Positions 21,406 to 34,800 of a stretch of DNA of 64,000 nt are shown piece after piece. Position numbers and translations under genes: made by a program. The stretch covers positions 23,702,131-23,766,130 of the forward strand of contig NC_045140.1 in the NCBI RefSeq assembly GCF_008831285.2, given 5' to 3'. How positions within the stretch are numbered: position 1 is the stretch's first letter; every line of letters begins with the position of its first letter. This DNA is from Nymphaea colorata. Its lineage: Eukaryota; Streptophyta; Magnoliopsida; Nymphaeales; Nymphaeaceae. The notes below the pieces were generated by a model. That model was not told the origin of the DNA and ran no database searches. It saw nothing but the letters and a program-made list of their open reading frames with translations.

Positions 21406-24400
21406 TCAAGAGGCACTCGCTTTATAGAATAGCTTCTGCTGTACGTAGAACATCATGTATCCCTGAGAGGCTCTCACAACTCCATCGGTAACTTGAGTAA
21501 TCCACGCATCGTCACACTTGTACCACTGATCACAGAACCTTAAATAAGTGACGTAATGACCTGCATCAAGCTTGCCCGTGTGTGTCACCACTGCAAACAA
21601 CTCAAACTGTGGAGATAATCCTGTTGGGTATTCCATTTCATCACCATCAAAAGAAAAAATCCTGTTGCCGAATCTGCTCCTCATGATGGAGGAGGAAAGG
21701 TATGGAGACATGTCCAACGAGAAAGGGAATTGCAGATACCGATCCACTTTCCTTGACATATTCCGAGTGAGTGAATGCTCAAACCTTTTAATGTGGAAAC
21801 AGGAAACTAAAGGCAGCTTTCTTATTGACATCTGCTTGAGAGATTCTTGCCTGACTTTACAATGTTGGCAGTAGAACTTCTGGTCGGAACCCAATTTCTC
21901 GGGTCTTGTAAAGCGATCCAAGCAACCTCTGAGGGTAGATATGCCCAAGCTTTGGCTCGAGGCTACCGAGTCAGTCTCCACACTGTACGATCTTGTGTTG
22001 CTCAGCTTTCCAGATCCATGGCTTGGTTCTAGATCCAACGAGATGTCAACACAGGGATCATATGTTGTAGACGTGAAACCACAGACTGTACATGTCACAT
22101 CAGATCTTAAAATCCCTGAAAAAACTTTATGCGCGATACAGCCACAGTCGCCATGGCCTGCAGTATCATTCACAAGCAGTCACTTAGCTTTCTGACAGAA
22201 AAATACTTTATCATTACCACATTTGTAAACACATGAGCAAGACACTGGCTTAATCACCACCAACTAATGGTAAGATCGAATATCAGGTGTGCTCGTGGAT
22301 TCAAACTTAACAGAAAAGACAACCAAGTTTAACTTTCGTTATCATGCTTGTCCTCTGTTCGTGTGTGTGCCTGTGCGACCAACGTAATACTTAAACAAGG
22401 ACATATGGTGCCACTGAACCAGTAAGAAATGACACCCAAATATCTTTATAACGGAAAACATGTTACCTCCATTCCGTGAGTTGGATTGGGAAGGCCCTTC
22501 TCGTTCATGAATTGCATCAAGCATCGAAATGAAGAATTCATGAGCATCCTGTTGTTCATAACTTGCAAGGTTTGCCGCGTGCTGCCACCAACTGCAATGA
22601 AATAACACAATTTAAACCACCAAATATATCAAGAATCTTTACCGTCTCCAGGACAAGGAGAGATGTAATGCTGACAGAGCAGCTCCAGCCTCCAGTTGGC
22701 ATCCTAACTTAAAACTCTCACTCCAACCTGGGGTTTCAAAGTTTCGAATTCGATACTACAGGACAAATCAAGCCACGCTCTACTTACTCCGGAGAGGAGC
22801 CCTTCTAGCTGATACCGCCGTAGAAGTGAGACGGGGGGTAAAAATGAAGAATTGTCCAATCACAAACGCTACGACCAAGTGACAAAAATACGACAGAAAT
22901 CCGATGACAAAAGGACCATAGCAAGCATAAGAAAGGAAAAAAAAAGCTCGTGTAAAGGCGAAGATTTGAGCTGTGCATTCTTGCCGTTCACTTAAATCTC
23001 GGCATCCATCAAGAAATCGAAAGGCTAGACAAACGTGAACTCGTTACAACTTCCAAGCCCCATTGCTACAAAATAAGTTGCTGATTGACCTACTGAAGTC
23101 TTCTACATCCTCGGTTGCGTTCTATATATGACCTCATCGCGCCTCTTTCATTAAATATATGACAAAAACATGAAAAAGTAATAATTTGGAAAAGAGAAAG
23201 AAAAGGACGTAAGAAAGCTCCATCTTACAAAAAAGGAACATAACCAATATTCCGTTATGTGAACAGATCGGCCCGCATATAAATTCAGCGGTAAACTTTA
23301 ACGTGAAAAAGAATATCTATCACATCGATGTCCCAGTACTACCCTATGATACCACGCCACTTTTGAAAGCAGTATGAACTATGAACAGCTCCGCAACACG
23401 CAGAAAGTAAAATGCCCACAAATTCCACCGACCACTCATAAAGTAAAATATGCCCACAAATTCCACCGACCATTCGTATTACGTACAACAGACAATGCAG
23501 TCATACAAATATATACGCTCTTCTCAGTCCGGCATGTACCGGGAGAGGGGGAGAGAGAGAGAGAAAGAAGGGGTGGGGGGGGGGTGGGGGTGGAGAGAGA
23601 GACGTTTCCGGCAACCCCGACGTACCCTGAACCCAGGAGGGATCAAAAGGGAAAGACCATGTTTTCAGGAAGTGCCAAGACTGAAATTCAAAACTCAAAT
23701 CTGAAATTCCACGGACGGTAGTTCGATTCACCGCTCATCGAGAGGATGAACCGGGAAATCGCTAATCTGTTATCAAACGCTTGTGCTTACTTTCGTAGCA
23801 GGGGGCCATCGGAGACTCCATTTCTTTACGGAAGAGCTTCAGGGCTCAAGACTTCACGGATTGAGAAGAAAGAAGCATCTTCTTTTGAAGGAGAGGAGGG
23901 AATCATTCACCTGTAGAGGAACTTAGCCGGGCTATACGGCGTCTGATTGCCGGAGAAGACGGCCGAGAATATGGAGTCCAAGTCGCAGGCGAGGCAGAGG
24001 CGCGGCGCCGCCTTACGGAGGCAGGCATGCTGGTTGTGTCGATCGCTTAGGAAGTAGTTCCTGAGAGGAGGAGTATGAAGTAATGCCTGCAACACGGAAT
24101 TCATGAAGCAGGTATTACCGAGATTGTTAAGCCCCCTGAGGCCCCAGGGGCCACCATTTCGACCGGACAGCGGCACCGATCCCCTGCCCATCAAGGCCCT
24201 CTCCTTCAAATCCGGCGCCCACGGCCGGTAATCGGCTACCTTTTGCCGCTTCCTGAGGCTCATCGCCCTCTCGGACGGCCAGGTTCCGTTGGTCAGGGGC
24301 TTTGGCAGCTCCATCGCAGCCTTCTGGGCGAGGACGACGGTCGTGTCGAAGTCCCGGTCGAACACCTGGTCACGGCACGCGCAGCAGAACAGCTCGGCGC

Positions 24401-24737
24401 GGTCGACGTCGACGGCGATCTCATGGCCGGGCCGCGCCTGAGCGTGGGCGCAGGCGTGCCACGAGTCCGGCGGGCGCCAGCAGGAGACGGTAGCGCAGAT
24501 CAGACAGGCGAAGAGCCGGCCGGCATCCACCCCGCAGGATTCGCAGCGGGGGACCTCCCTCGGGTCCCGACGGATCGACGCCCGTCCCGGCGGTCTAATC
24601 CTCAGGCATCGAGCCAGCACGCGGAACCCTTTGAGGCCGTGCCTCTCTCTATAGTCCGATAGGTGGGCGCAGGGCCGTGGGGGCGCGACGCCGTCGTAGT
24701 GGTGGTGGTTGGCGCTGCTGCTTCTGGTGCTGTACAT
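21406..24737 (-). CDS. UBP22: Ubiquitin carboxyl-terminal hydrolase 22-like (SAGA deubiquitinase)
   Basis: Cysteine protease of the USP/UBP family; the UBP22/Ubp8 subgroup removes ubiquitin from histone H2B as part of the SAGA deubiquitination module in the nucleus. Exons on the minus strand are 24737-23911, 22591-22467 and 22157-21406, joining in phase to 567 aa, close to the usual length. An N-terminal zinc-finger UBP domain (Cys/His-rich, about residues 23-125) precedes the catalytic core. The Cys box is LGNTCFMNS with Cys210, the QQDAHEFF box is at 289-296, the His box [12 protein letters not shown] has His518, and DDAW (533-536) supplies the acidic residue. Two CxxC pairs at 340/343 and 414/417 form the USP zinc ribbon. 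Exon 1 is strikingly GC-rich compared with exons 2 and 3. The third exon's acceptor was chosen because it restores GHGDCGC in frame. Confidence 0.93.
23412..23474. repeat. 38-bp tandem duplication in UBP22 intron 1
   Basis: The phrase TGCCCACAAATTCCACCGAC occurs at 23413 and again at 23451, with matching flanks, giving two imperfect 38-bp units. Confidence 0.75.
23543..23613. repeat. GA-rich / poly-G low-complexity tract in UBP22 intron 1
   Basis: A GA microsatellite passes into a long G-rich run and back to GA repeats. It encodes nothing; G runs of this kind could form quadruplex on the plus strand (inference). Confidence 0.7.
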
Positions 24738-25547
24738 GGGGATAAACCCTTAATCCTCTCCCTTAAACGAATCATGGATCAATAGTCTCCTCAAAACCTT
24801 CGGAGATTCCGATTCCGGCAGCCAGAACTAGCAAGCCATCTGATCGCCATTCCTTCTCCTCCTCTCTCTTCCTCTTCTTTCACTCTTACTCAATCGGGGA
24901 ATCGCTTCTCTTCAAAGTAATCGCGCTTCGTGAGATCACAGACGGGGAGAAAAGAAACAAAACCAGCAAGAAAGCGACAGAGGAGGAGGGGAAGCGAAGA
25001 AGCGGACGAGCGAGGGATCAAACGGTGCGGAACATCACCACTCTGTTTTCGAGGCCCCTTGTGGGAGAGCGCGAGCGAGAGCGAGTTAAGAGTCTTACTG
25101 CAGAAGAGAGGACTGCTATTTTGTTATAAATTAAGCTTCTGAAAAGAGCGTGTCAGTGTATGCCGGTGGAAGGCTCTCTTGTGCTCACAAGTTATTTTCA
25201 AATCCATCGCTATAATTTGACGTCGAATTGACAAATTAAGAATGCGAAGCTAAGTCTCAAGATCGACAGACACTTTGTTCCACAAACCAATGCAAGAAGA
25301 GTTCCTTGCCAATGTAAAACTTAAAAGTTATAACCTTTTCTCCACGAATCTCAAATCAAATCTTTTACCAATGTAAAACTTAAAAAGTGATATGATAAGA
25401 GGGGTGGTACATGGTTTTATGCAACTTTTAGTGTGGGAATAAATCTGTGTTCGCATGAGATCCTTGGATCTAAGTGAGGGTTTCACCAACTAGAAGCCTG
25501 TCAACATGTGGTGTTCTTCTCTGGGTCTGGCTAGGGTCTAGGGTTTA

Positions 25548-25587
25548 GATGTATGTTGGTAATCTCTGATGTATGTTGGTAATCTCT
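25548..25587. repeat. 20-bp perfect tandem duplication
   Basis: The unit GATGTATGTTGGTAATCTCT is present twice in direct succession. Confidence 0.85.
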
Positions 25588-25826
25588 TTTCTCTCTTCCT
25601 TTTTCTTTTTCTTTTTACTTTTTCCTTTTTCATATTCATCCTTGACCTTCTGGCATTGGGCAGCTGTCAGCCCTCATACATGATCTTACTACCGTCCGGG
25701 TCACTGTGACCCCTCTTGTGGGGAGGTTCCCTTTCTCCCGAAGTTACAAGACTATTTTGTCGAGTTCCTCAAAGAGAATTGTCTTCTGCCCCTACCAATT
25801 TTCTATCTACCGGCCCATGTAAGATT

Positions 25827-26278
25827 TAGGTACATGTCAATATATCAGATTTGAATCGGATGTTTGATCGAACCGATCCAAAAAAATTGAATATGAAAAA
25901 AAAATTAATATCGGTTAAGAAATCAAATCAAATTCAGATTTAATAAATGACATCTGATCGGATTTAGATTCGAATGTACTTAAATTCAATCAGATTCAGA
26001 TCAAATTCATTTTTAGAGAAATATCATGTATCTAATGCTATTAAATTTTGAAAATTGACAAAATCCGATTCAAAACCTGGATTCGGTTTGGATATAAATA
26101 TAAAAATCAGATTCAATTCGGATTGGGAATGTAAAATCAGATTGTGGATTCAAATTCGGGTATGACTTTTTTATTCGAATTCGAATCAGAATCCAAATAT
26201 GTGAATATCGAAAAAAGTGGATATGATTAATGATGTATCTGATCAAAATTTGATCCATTGACATCTGTATATGTACCA
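25827..26278. repeat. Diverged hAT-type MITE copy
   Basis: About 450 bp, collinear along its length with the MITE at 53615-54067. It shares the left part ATGTCAATATATCAGATTTG, the central ATTAAATTTTGAAAATTG block and the ATTGACATCT end. The outer ends read TAGGTACAT and ATGTACCA. No target duplication is visible, so the copy is old. Confidence 0.65.
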
Positions 26279-28808
26279 TTTTGTTGACGGTTGAGTATGG
26301 GATGAGTTACTTTAGAGCCTTGGTGCTGGGACATTGGCTTGAGGCATTTCTTCTTCTTTCGGTTACACTTCTATATTCACAACTTAATCTTCACTATTTA
26401 ATTTCTTTAGGATCCATAGTGGAGATGGTTTCTATCAAAGTCTAGTATATAAGAGTATGGTAGTTACTTATTTTCCATACGTGTGAGGGTTATTAGAGTA
26501 GGATAAACGAATGAATTGGCTGCGATTTGAATCAGACATTAATTTTATCGATCCACCCCAATCACTATCCAGCAATTCCAACCTAGCAACGTTGAAATGG
26601 AAATTATGATTTATGGCTCATGAAAGGTCGAAAATACAGAGCATATCCTGAAGGACGTTTAAAAGCAGACGTTGAACAAAGTAAACAACGTTCCATACTT
26701 GTTAAATTTGCTTTTATCTTTCATATATTAATGATAGATGAATAAAATATCTTATCTCCTTTGATTTTCTCTAAGTCTTCCATCTAAAGATGGACGACCA
26801 AAATGATTTGTTGCAAGTCATGCAATGTGCTATTGTTTTCTATGTGTAATCACACCGAATCGATTTGGCAAGCTGAGCTATTAATATATTTTATCAAGTG
26901 AGATTCCCTTTGCCAGCTTACTCTTACCTTGTTTAAATGAAGAGGAGCTTAGAAACGCTCAGCCACCTTGGCAATCAACAGATTTTCAAAAGCCACTAGT
27001 GTGGCAAGTTGGAACTCAGTGAAATTTTTTGGAAGGATCACAAATACAAATACTTTCTTTATTTGGATCCAGTATTTGTCTAGATATTTGTATATTGTTT
27101 TTCCAGCTATGTGATCTTTTAGATGCTCAATAAAGATGTCTGAATGAATTATAAAGGCTTTTGTTTGGAATCACAATGACTTGAGGTAAGGACTGGTAGG
27201 GCGCATGTTTGCATTTTGAGTGTTAAAGGGTGTTACGAAAAGGTAGGGGGTCACCGATGTGGAAGTTGAAGTCAAACTGGGTATTACCCCTAGACTTTGA
27301 AAGCAAGTCATGTACTTTATGGATACAAGGGGTTGAGTAAGATATTCACCTTTCTGCTCAGTAGTGGGTGTCTTCCGCTCAAGCGAAAGATGCATATACT
27401 GTTGCTTCTCTCTCTCTCTCTCTTCTTTTTCACTCTTGTTTGGAGTAGAGAACCGGAATGACATCTTCATTAGATTTAGTGATTCTGTAGGAGGTGATAA
27501 ACAGTAACTTGATTAGTCACCTGAATGCTGTCTCCATACAATATATTATGTATAACCTATGCCCAACTTGTTATCATTTCTATAAGGCAGCGCTGTAATA
27601 TTATATAACATGTTTCCCTACTAGCTATGTCACCTGAGTGCGGGGTGCGAGTGTCGGTGCTGGTGCATGTGCCGGAGCGATACATTCCAAAGGTGCGGTG
27701 AAAGTATTTTATTATTATTTTTTAATTCATTATATATATAACAGAATAATTATGTTTATATTATTATTTCAATTTAGTTATTAATGTATGCAACATACCT
27801 GAATAATTGCATTGCATAGGAAAATATCAAAACAACATATATTATATTATGTAAGTAATTTAGTAATAGGACATTATAACTGGGTTTGGGTGTGAGTCGA
27901 AGCCTCACCAAATGTTTGTTTGTCCCAAGTACATATAAATGTGGCATATTATGCCTAGCTTTAAAAAACAGTGTTCCAATTTGAGCTCGAACTCTGATCC
28001 GATTAAGTTTTGAATCTGTAAAGGCTGAGTTCGGCTAAAACTCCGAACCTTTTACATCCCCATTTCCTTTGGAAATGTTATCAATATCCGAACATATAGC
28101 ATATTATAGTGAATCGAGTCATATTATGGTGATCTTAGAGGGAATGGAGATTTGATCCAAATCGATAGGGGGTTTCATAAACTAGGTTCGTTCAATATTA
28201 TAACTGGCCGTTGAATGTTGCGATTAGAGCGATATCTCTATGAAGTAAATCTGGATCTTATCAAGTTTTCGTGCGACTTATCTTATCGGTGCCAGATTCA
28301 GTTAGTTCAAACCTCAGATCCAACACCCAAGTGCTGGTTCCAGATCCATATCTACATCCAATCTAACTTGAGGGAGGTGGAACAGTTGTAGTGAAGCTTG
28401 GCATTTCGTATATGAGTTACTGAATATGAAACTAAAGTTCAAGAAAACAATGCTAAATCCATCAACAAATTTTTGTACATAGCTTTCAACCATGTTACAT
28501 CCACCAACAAGACGTGGGCAGGCCTCTAAAATCAATAATTGAAACACTACACCTGATCCTCTGTTACACTACAGAGAAAACTAACCAACAGAAGATAATA
28601 ATGAAGATCAACCTACTGGGCATGGAGATTGAGCAAGGAGAGTCAGTTTGATCCCTTGCAATAACCAGGCCACTGGCCTTCACAATCGGTTGCCTAAAGA
28701 ATAACAAGGCTTATTTCAGTAATTGAAGCCACTGATAGCCTGTAAAGAATACAAATAAGCTGTACAGATCGGCCTTCATACTTCTCAACATGCATTAGCA
28801 CAACTGTG

Positions 28809-31800
28809 TCATGCCAAGCATGCGAATGAGGTGGGCACTAATGAATACTTGATTCTTGAAAGAATTCCTTGTTTGTGCATGAGCTCGTCAATGTCTCTAA
28901 CAATGTTGAAGACTGCTTTTGGCTGTGCTAGCTTGAGTGCATTTTGGGACATCTTTCTGAGCTCATGAGCGTCTGAGCCGAACCAACGGGCAACCAGATT
29001 CGCAGTTTGCTTTGGGCACTTGGAAAAAACTCCTGCTCCATTTTCAACAACGTAAGGCACGTTGCCGACTTCCTGGAATATCCAGAAGAGGAAAATGAGT
29101 AGTATTATTTGACAGAATTCAATTCACATGAAACAGAGTATGGGTGTTCCTAAGTTTATGCCGGGAAATTTGATGCATAATAAACGGAAATTCTTTCAAG
29201 CATGCCTATTAGCCTAATATTTCAAAGTGGGACAACACAACATTGCAAATATTTCAAATTTTCAATATAATTTATCTTGCCAATATAGCACAGTAGCAAT
29301 TTTAATGAATTAAGTTGGACCTTCCAACATCCCTTTAGAAGTTACAAGGGGACAGACGGATAGTGGGTTTGTGCAGGCTGTAAAAGAAAGAGGAGCAGGA
29401 CAGACATCTAAGCTTTATGATATTTCCATGTTTGAGCAGATGGATGAATGTTTCCCATCAAACAATAGCTCACCTGCCCAGGGATGAAATCGTTGAGGAT
29501 TATGGGTAGTCCACGGATCAAAGCTTCGGCAATGGTGCCAGGCCCAGCCTACAAAATCCACAAACATCTTGATCAAAGACAGCAAATTACAATTGCTAAG
29601 ACTAAATAACAGATGATTATTTGCAGACAGAAACCATCAATAGCGTGGTTACCTTAGTGATAATGCAATCACAAGCTGCCATCCATTTCTCCATCTGCTT
29701 CTCAAAGCTCCTGACCTATGGAAAAGATGAAGAGGCTAAGTATGTCACTTGAAGCAAATCCGACGACCTCCATAAACTAAGTACAAAACCTGAATTCAGT
29801 CAAAGTTTGGAAGCAGTAGTAAATCGGGGTTACCTTCACCGGTACTTCCCAATTAATTGATTTCAGTTTTGATGCAAGAACTTGGTTCCGGCCACAAATT
29901 ATGACAATCTGCCCTATGGGCTTGCCAAGTTGTTCATCATACAGAGCTTCCTCAAGTGCTCTTGCTGTTTCCTCAACAGGACCCATACCCTCTCCACCTC
30001 CCATCAGCAATACTGCAGGCAGTTGCCGATCCATTGCAAGTTCCACCCTTAATTCATCCTGCAAGAAAATGGTACCTTAGATTGCATTTCAATGGCAGAT
30101 TTTTTGGCTTATCCGAGACTCTAGATGATGAATGCCAACAAACCTTAGAGAAAACAGCATGACAGAAGGATGGTCGAACGGGCAGACCGAAGATGCGTAT
30201 CTGAGAAGGGTTTAGTCCATCTAGCAGTGCCCTGTTTGAGACCTCCTCTGATGGGCAATAGCACCTTGTAACGCCGGTGTGAAACCTGAATCATCCAGAT
30301 AATGTAAACCCTCTAATATTACTTCATTATAGAAGTGTCTACTCTGTTAAGCACTAGTATTAGCTCATCCCTGAACTGAGTTTCATAATTTTTTTAAAGC
30401 TTTTTGAATGGGACCAACCATGTGGGGTGGCAAGTGTTGAGATCTGTAATGACGGTGACGAAAACCACCTTCTTATGGAGGCCCTGCCATTTGAGCACCC
30501 AAAGGGGAATGTGTTGCATGAGAGGGTGAACGCTAATGATAATATCTGGCTTGTACTTCATCAGACCTTCTTCCACCTCTCTGCAGTCACGCAAAAAAAT
30601 TGAATTAGATGAAGGAAATTATCTTTCCAACTCAAGGAAGAAGATCAAGAAAAAATATGTTCCGTCCAAGCTGAAAGTATGCAACCGGACTCACTAGTTT
30701 CCAGAGGACATGAAATGACATAAACAAAATTAGGATGAAACTATTGCAGATCATGTCAACTAAATTTTGAGTCAGAAATCAGAAAAGATCTCCATATATC
30801 ATTCATATATGACGAGAAATTATGAACCTTGACAAGAAACCAGAAGCGGGATTTTCTTTAGCTTGGACGGAAAGAAAGCATACTTTGCATAATAGGCGGC
30901 AAACGCGGCGAGGTAGAGACAATGGACCAAGCGAGGGGAGCTGCCATGGAAGACGACCTTCCAAAGCCGTAGATGCTTCAACATGAACTTATACGATCGC
31001 TCCATATCATTCAGCGGCCAGCCCGTGTGTTCTTTCCAGAGGTCCTTGACGAACACCTAATCACCACGCTCTAACTTTAGAGAATTCATTTTATTTGCAG
31101 AATCAATCAGGAACTAGCAACACTATCTACAATCAAGAAAACGAAACAAGAGACCATTGAAAACCAAGGTGGGGAGGGAAGGACAACAAAGCAGAAGAAA
31201 GTTTAAACTGAGAAGGCAAACAAGCTCCTGGTTAAGAGCAGATTCTGAAAAAATAGAGATATTAAAATCTGACATGACCCTGGAAGCCATAAAATCCTAC
31301 AACAAATTCTGGTTAAGTAATATAGAAAATAATTAAATGATTTGAAGTCAAACATAGCTAACATAATAGCAGATAATTTCAAGGTATAAAACCGAGGAAA
31401 AGAAAAATTTTAAACATAAATAATTGTAAAGTTTCACCAAAAACATTTAGAAACGCATCAGTTCGAACATTGTTACACACCATGCATAAACAACTCCCGC
31501 CCACGAGAGGAAAAGAAAGAGAGAGAGAGAGACTTACTCTGTACTGATCGCCAAATTCCAAACGGAAAGCGTCCTTGATCGCCTCAGCGGACGCCCGGTG
31601 GCCGCCGCCGGTGTCGCTCATCAGGATGAGGACGTTCTTTGTGCGCTCTGCCCCCATCTGAAGCAGCTCCAAGCCGCCACCCTGATCATCATCGAGGCCG
31701 AAGCCACGCGAAGGAGACAGCGAAGAGAAAGCAGAGGAAGAGGAAGAAGAGAAAGAGCATCTCTCGTAGCCGAGGATGCTCTCGATCACCGTCTCCTTCA

Positions 31801-31834
31801 CCCACTTCCTCGGCGACACCACCGACGTCACCAT
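28809..31834 (-). CDS. MGD2: Type B monogalactosyldiacylglycerol synthase
   Basis: Transfers galactose from UDP-galactose to diacylglycerol to make MGDG in the plastid envelope (GT28 family). Exons: 31834-31538, 31056-30884, 30580-30419, 30285-30144, 30058-29834, 29715-29653, 29548-29474 and 29072-28809; all junctions are GT-AG and in frame, giving 466 aa. The N-terminal MGDG-synthase domain contains [20 protein letters not shown] (about 67-86). [15 protein letters not shown] and [13 protein letters not shown] follow. The C-terminal nucleotide-sugar domain has GGGEGMGP at 278-285, ICGRN, and [20 protein letters not shown]. The short N-terminus (about 60 residues before the domain) lacks the long transit peptide of type A MGD1, so I class it as type B (MGD2/MGD3), outer-envelope forms typically induced by phosphate starvation. 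MGD2 and MGD3 cannot be separated here. The start is the ATG of [10 protein letters not shown], because the upstream codons have no ATG. Confidence 0.93.
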
Positions 31835-34800
31835 GACCTCCCACCTAGAGCTCACCGGTATGATCCACCGCCGGTAAATATTCACCAACAGAAGTTCCGG
31901 CGTCCGGCCCCAGCAGCACTTGTCCTCACCACACTATTGGAGGGGGAGAGCATTTTGAAGCCACCAAAAAGGCCCATGTGGATCCCACATGTCCCAACGT
32001 GGCATCCAACGTGGATCCGTTCAGCCAATGGGGAGCTTCTGGGAGATAGTGGGGCCCACTGGTTAGATTCGAATATTACGCGGGAATGTTCCGGTGCGAA
32101 GATCCGCATCTTAGCTCTGGTGAGGTCACCCCCATGCAGATCGGGTCCAGTTGTTCGTTTTGGAGGTGACGTTGAAGTTCTAGATCCGGGTCAAACTTGT
32201 CCAGATAGTTCTATGATAGACAGGATTCGAATTGCTGTCGACGATTATTGTGCATGAAAAATGCTCGGATAATCCTTTATGCTCCTGGCCTTGTCTTCGC
32301 GGGTTTTGGATCCGAATCTGAGGGAATATTTCTAAAACGGGATTTTGAGATCAGGCTTATTGACACCATCAGACGGACCCGGAAGAGCCTACTCACGCTT
32401 GTAACTGGATCCAAAGCCCTTACTCTTGTTGGTCTCTTTCATCCATCTTCAATAAGTGGCAATATACCAAGAAAAAATGAGATAACTCTCGATCTGTGAA
32501 GTGGAATTGGAGATTACCGTTAAAAACTTGACTTACCGAATCTAAGCATCATGGCGTGCGGCGCAATCACCAGCAAGGGAGCTCACACTCAAAATGTTGG
32601 AAGTTTAAATCATGTGGATATTGTCATGTTCTGGTACGCTACTCGTATAAACTACAATGGTGACACGCACGACACTTGAGTTGAAGGATTTACGGCATAG
32701 GTTCATCCTTAAAAGCATAAGGATGATGCCTTATAAGTTATACACGAAAGATAGTTTTTCCTAAAGAAACAAACAAAAAAATGTGAGCAAGAGGTGATCA
32801 TCGTTTTCTCTTTCTCTTGGCCTATGAGAATCTTCCTCATACTAATAAAATATGTCTTAGAAAGCAACTGGTCTTCACAAAACATTTAATGGATATTCTT
32901 TTATTTCGATAAGTTCAGTAATTGGTATGTATGAAAGTGAAAAATTGCACCTGCCTGAGTAGAAAACTGTACATAAACAGCGAACCAAATTTGAATACAC
33001 TCATAGCAAGCTCTCAATCATGCATATTCTTTAATAATGATAATTGAGCGCCTCAATTATTTTATAAAAATTATTGACAAGCAAGTCCCCAAGAAGAGGC
33101 AAATAAGGAAAGGTATGCTAATTATATTGTCCAAACTCTGAGGGCTGAGCATTTCTTTCCCCTTTATCAAATAAACAATGGGGAAAAGGGGAGTACTGTG
33201 TACAAGTCAAATTGCACTGGGAACCCACTTTTTATCCTTAATCTACAATTAAGAGACTTTTTAAAAGTCCTTTTTAGTTTTTTTTTTTAAACTGTCAAAT
33301 ACAAGGGAATATGATCTAAGCCGTTATTGGAAAACAGTTTTCGAATTGAATTGATCCTTAAAAAACATTTGGAAAATGGGCCGATGCAAATGGAATTGGA
33401 ATTGTTTTTTTTTTTAACCTGACTTATTTTGGAAAAGGAAACTGTAATTAAAGATTAGAAATTCAAATAGAAGTCGGAAAAAAAAAGTGAAAATAGGCCA
33501 TTATTTTAAGTTAAATGATTTTAAAAAAATATAATTTTTTTTTCACAACGATGGATTCGTGAAGCAAGAAAAACTGTTACTTTTCATCAAATAATGCAGA
33601 AATATGGGGCACTTTTTTGGAACCTCGGAACAGTTTTGACCCCCAAAACGGAAACTGTTTCCTTAGCTGCAACCTCACCTTGACGTAGCAGCTAAGAACT
33701 AGCACAAGCACAACCCTTCTCCTTTAATATCGGCAATAAACGGTCCGTTTATGTCGCCGATATTTTCGTTCCTTTTGGTGTTTGGATACGTCGCCTTAAT
33801 AGATTTCGTGCTGCTTTCCTTGCAAGGTATTCGACGATTTTGTTTCAAGTCTTTCCCGACGCTCTATCGTCAAGGATGTGAAATGACCGTTGGCCTGAGC
33901 TAACGTACACTACATGAAGATAGGACCTTTACTCTCGGCTAACCTGCGTCGTAACGATAACTCCGATCTCATCAAACTCTCATTTCAAGATCAAGGCCAT
34001 TTAATGTTGCCAAAATATGCCCAAGTCAACTGATTCAGATGGATTTTGTAGCAAATCACTCGGCTATCCAAGGATACCGTATGTCATACACTACTTAATC
34101 CTTTATTGCTTTTAATAGTTTTAAGTTCTTTTATTTTTTATTTTAATGTTTTTTAAAACATGTATTATGACATCCTTTTCCAATTCGTAACTAAATCAGC
34201 TAAATTGATCTCCTTTTTTATAAGCCGCTGCTTCTTCTTCTTCTTCTTCGTCCATTATGCTAAAGCGCAATCTGAACAGTCTGTAACATGATTGATAAGG
34301 TAAAAAACACAGTTTTTCTCCTTAACGATCTTTTCTTCTTTTTTCAATGTTATTTCTTTGGTTTATGTAGAGGGTTCCACTTGAGAAGCCGAGCGACAAG
34401 GCGCTACTCGAACAACAACAGTTTTTTCTGCTAGTTGCTTTTATTTTGAGGAAAAAAAAAAGACAGAGAAATACATATTTCAGTTTCTATGTTCTTGGTT
34501 TAAGACAAATAAACATGATGCATTACATTGACTAAATTGGAGATGATTAAATTAAATGAGGTGGCTTTTGCCTTTTAGCACTTTCGCCTTTCTCCTGCCT
34601 ATTATTCTCTTCAGCACTCTTTTGGCATTGGTTAAATCACTTTAATGTGTTGTTTAGTTAGACTGGTTGTTCTTCTCCCATTTGCTTCTTGCTGTCTTCA
34701 TTTGTGAGACTGTTCTTATCCCTGGTGCTAACTGACATAGAAAATTTGTATAGATGTTTGGATGGTTCGGCCCCTTCAACCAAAAAATCCTGTCTCCGCC

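Larger units (their letters stand above)
24738..28808. other. Intergenic region between UBP22 and MGDG synthase genes
   Basis: 24738-25140 is the UBP22 5' leader and promoter side, with a minus-strand TTTATAA near 25123-25129. A 20-bp tandem duplication lies at 25548-25587, followed by a CT-rich tract. A MITE-like repeat occupies 25827-26278. A CT microsatellite is at about 27408-27423. The remainder is AT-rich with no gene seen. 28300-28800 is probably the MGDG synthase 3' UTR. Confidence 0.6.

Noticed and set aside
24243..24662. 139-codon plus-strand open frame opposite UBP22 exon 1
   Set aside because: It is the GC-rich antisense of a well-supported exon; its Arg/Pro-rich translation is typical of such shadows.
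31598..32257. 219-codon plus-strand open frame over MGDG synthase exon 1 and promoter
   Set aside because: Antisense of a real GC-rich exon extended into the upstream region; no conserved features.
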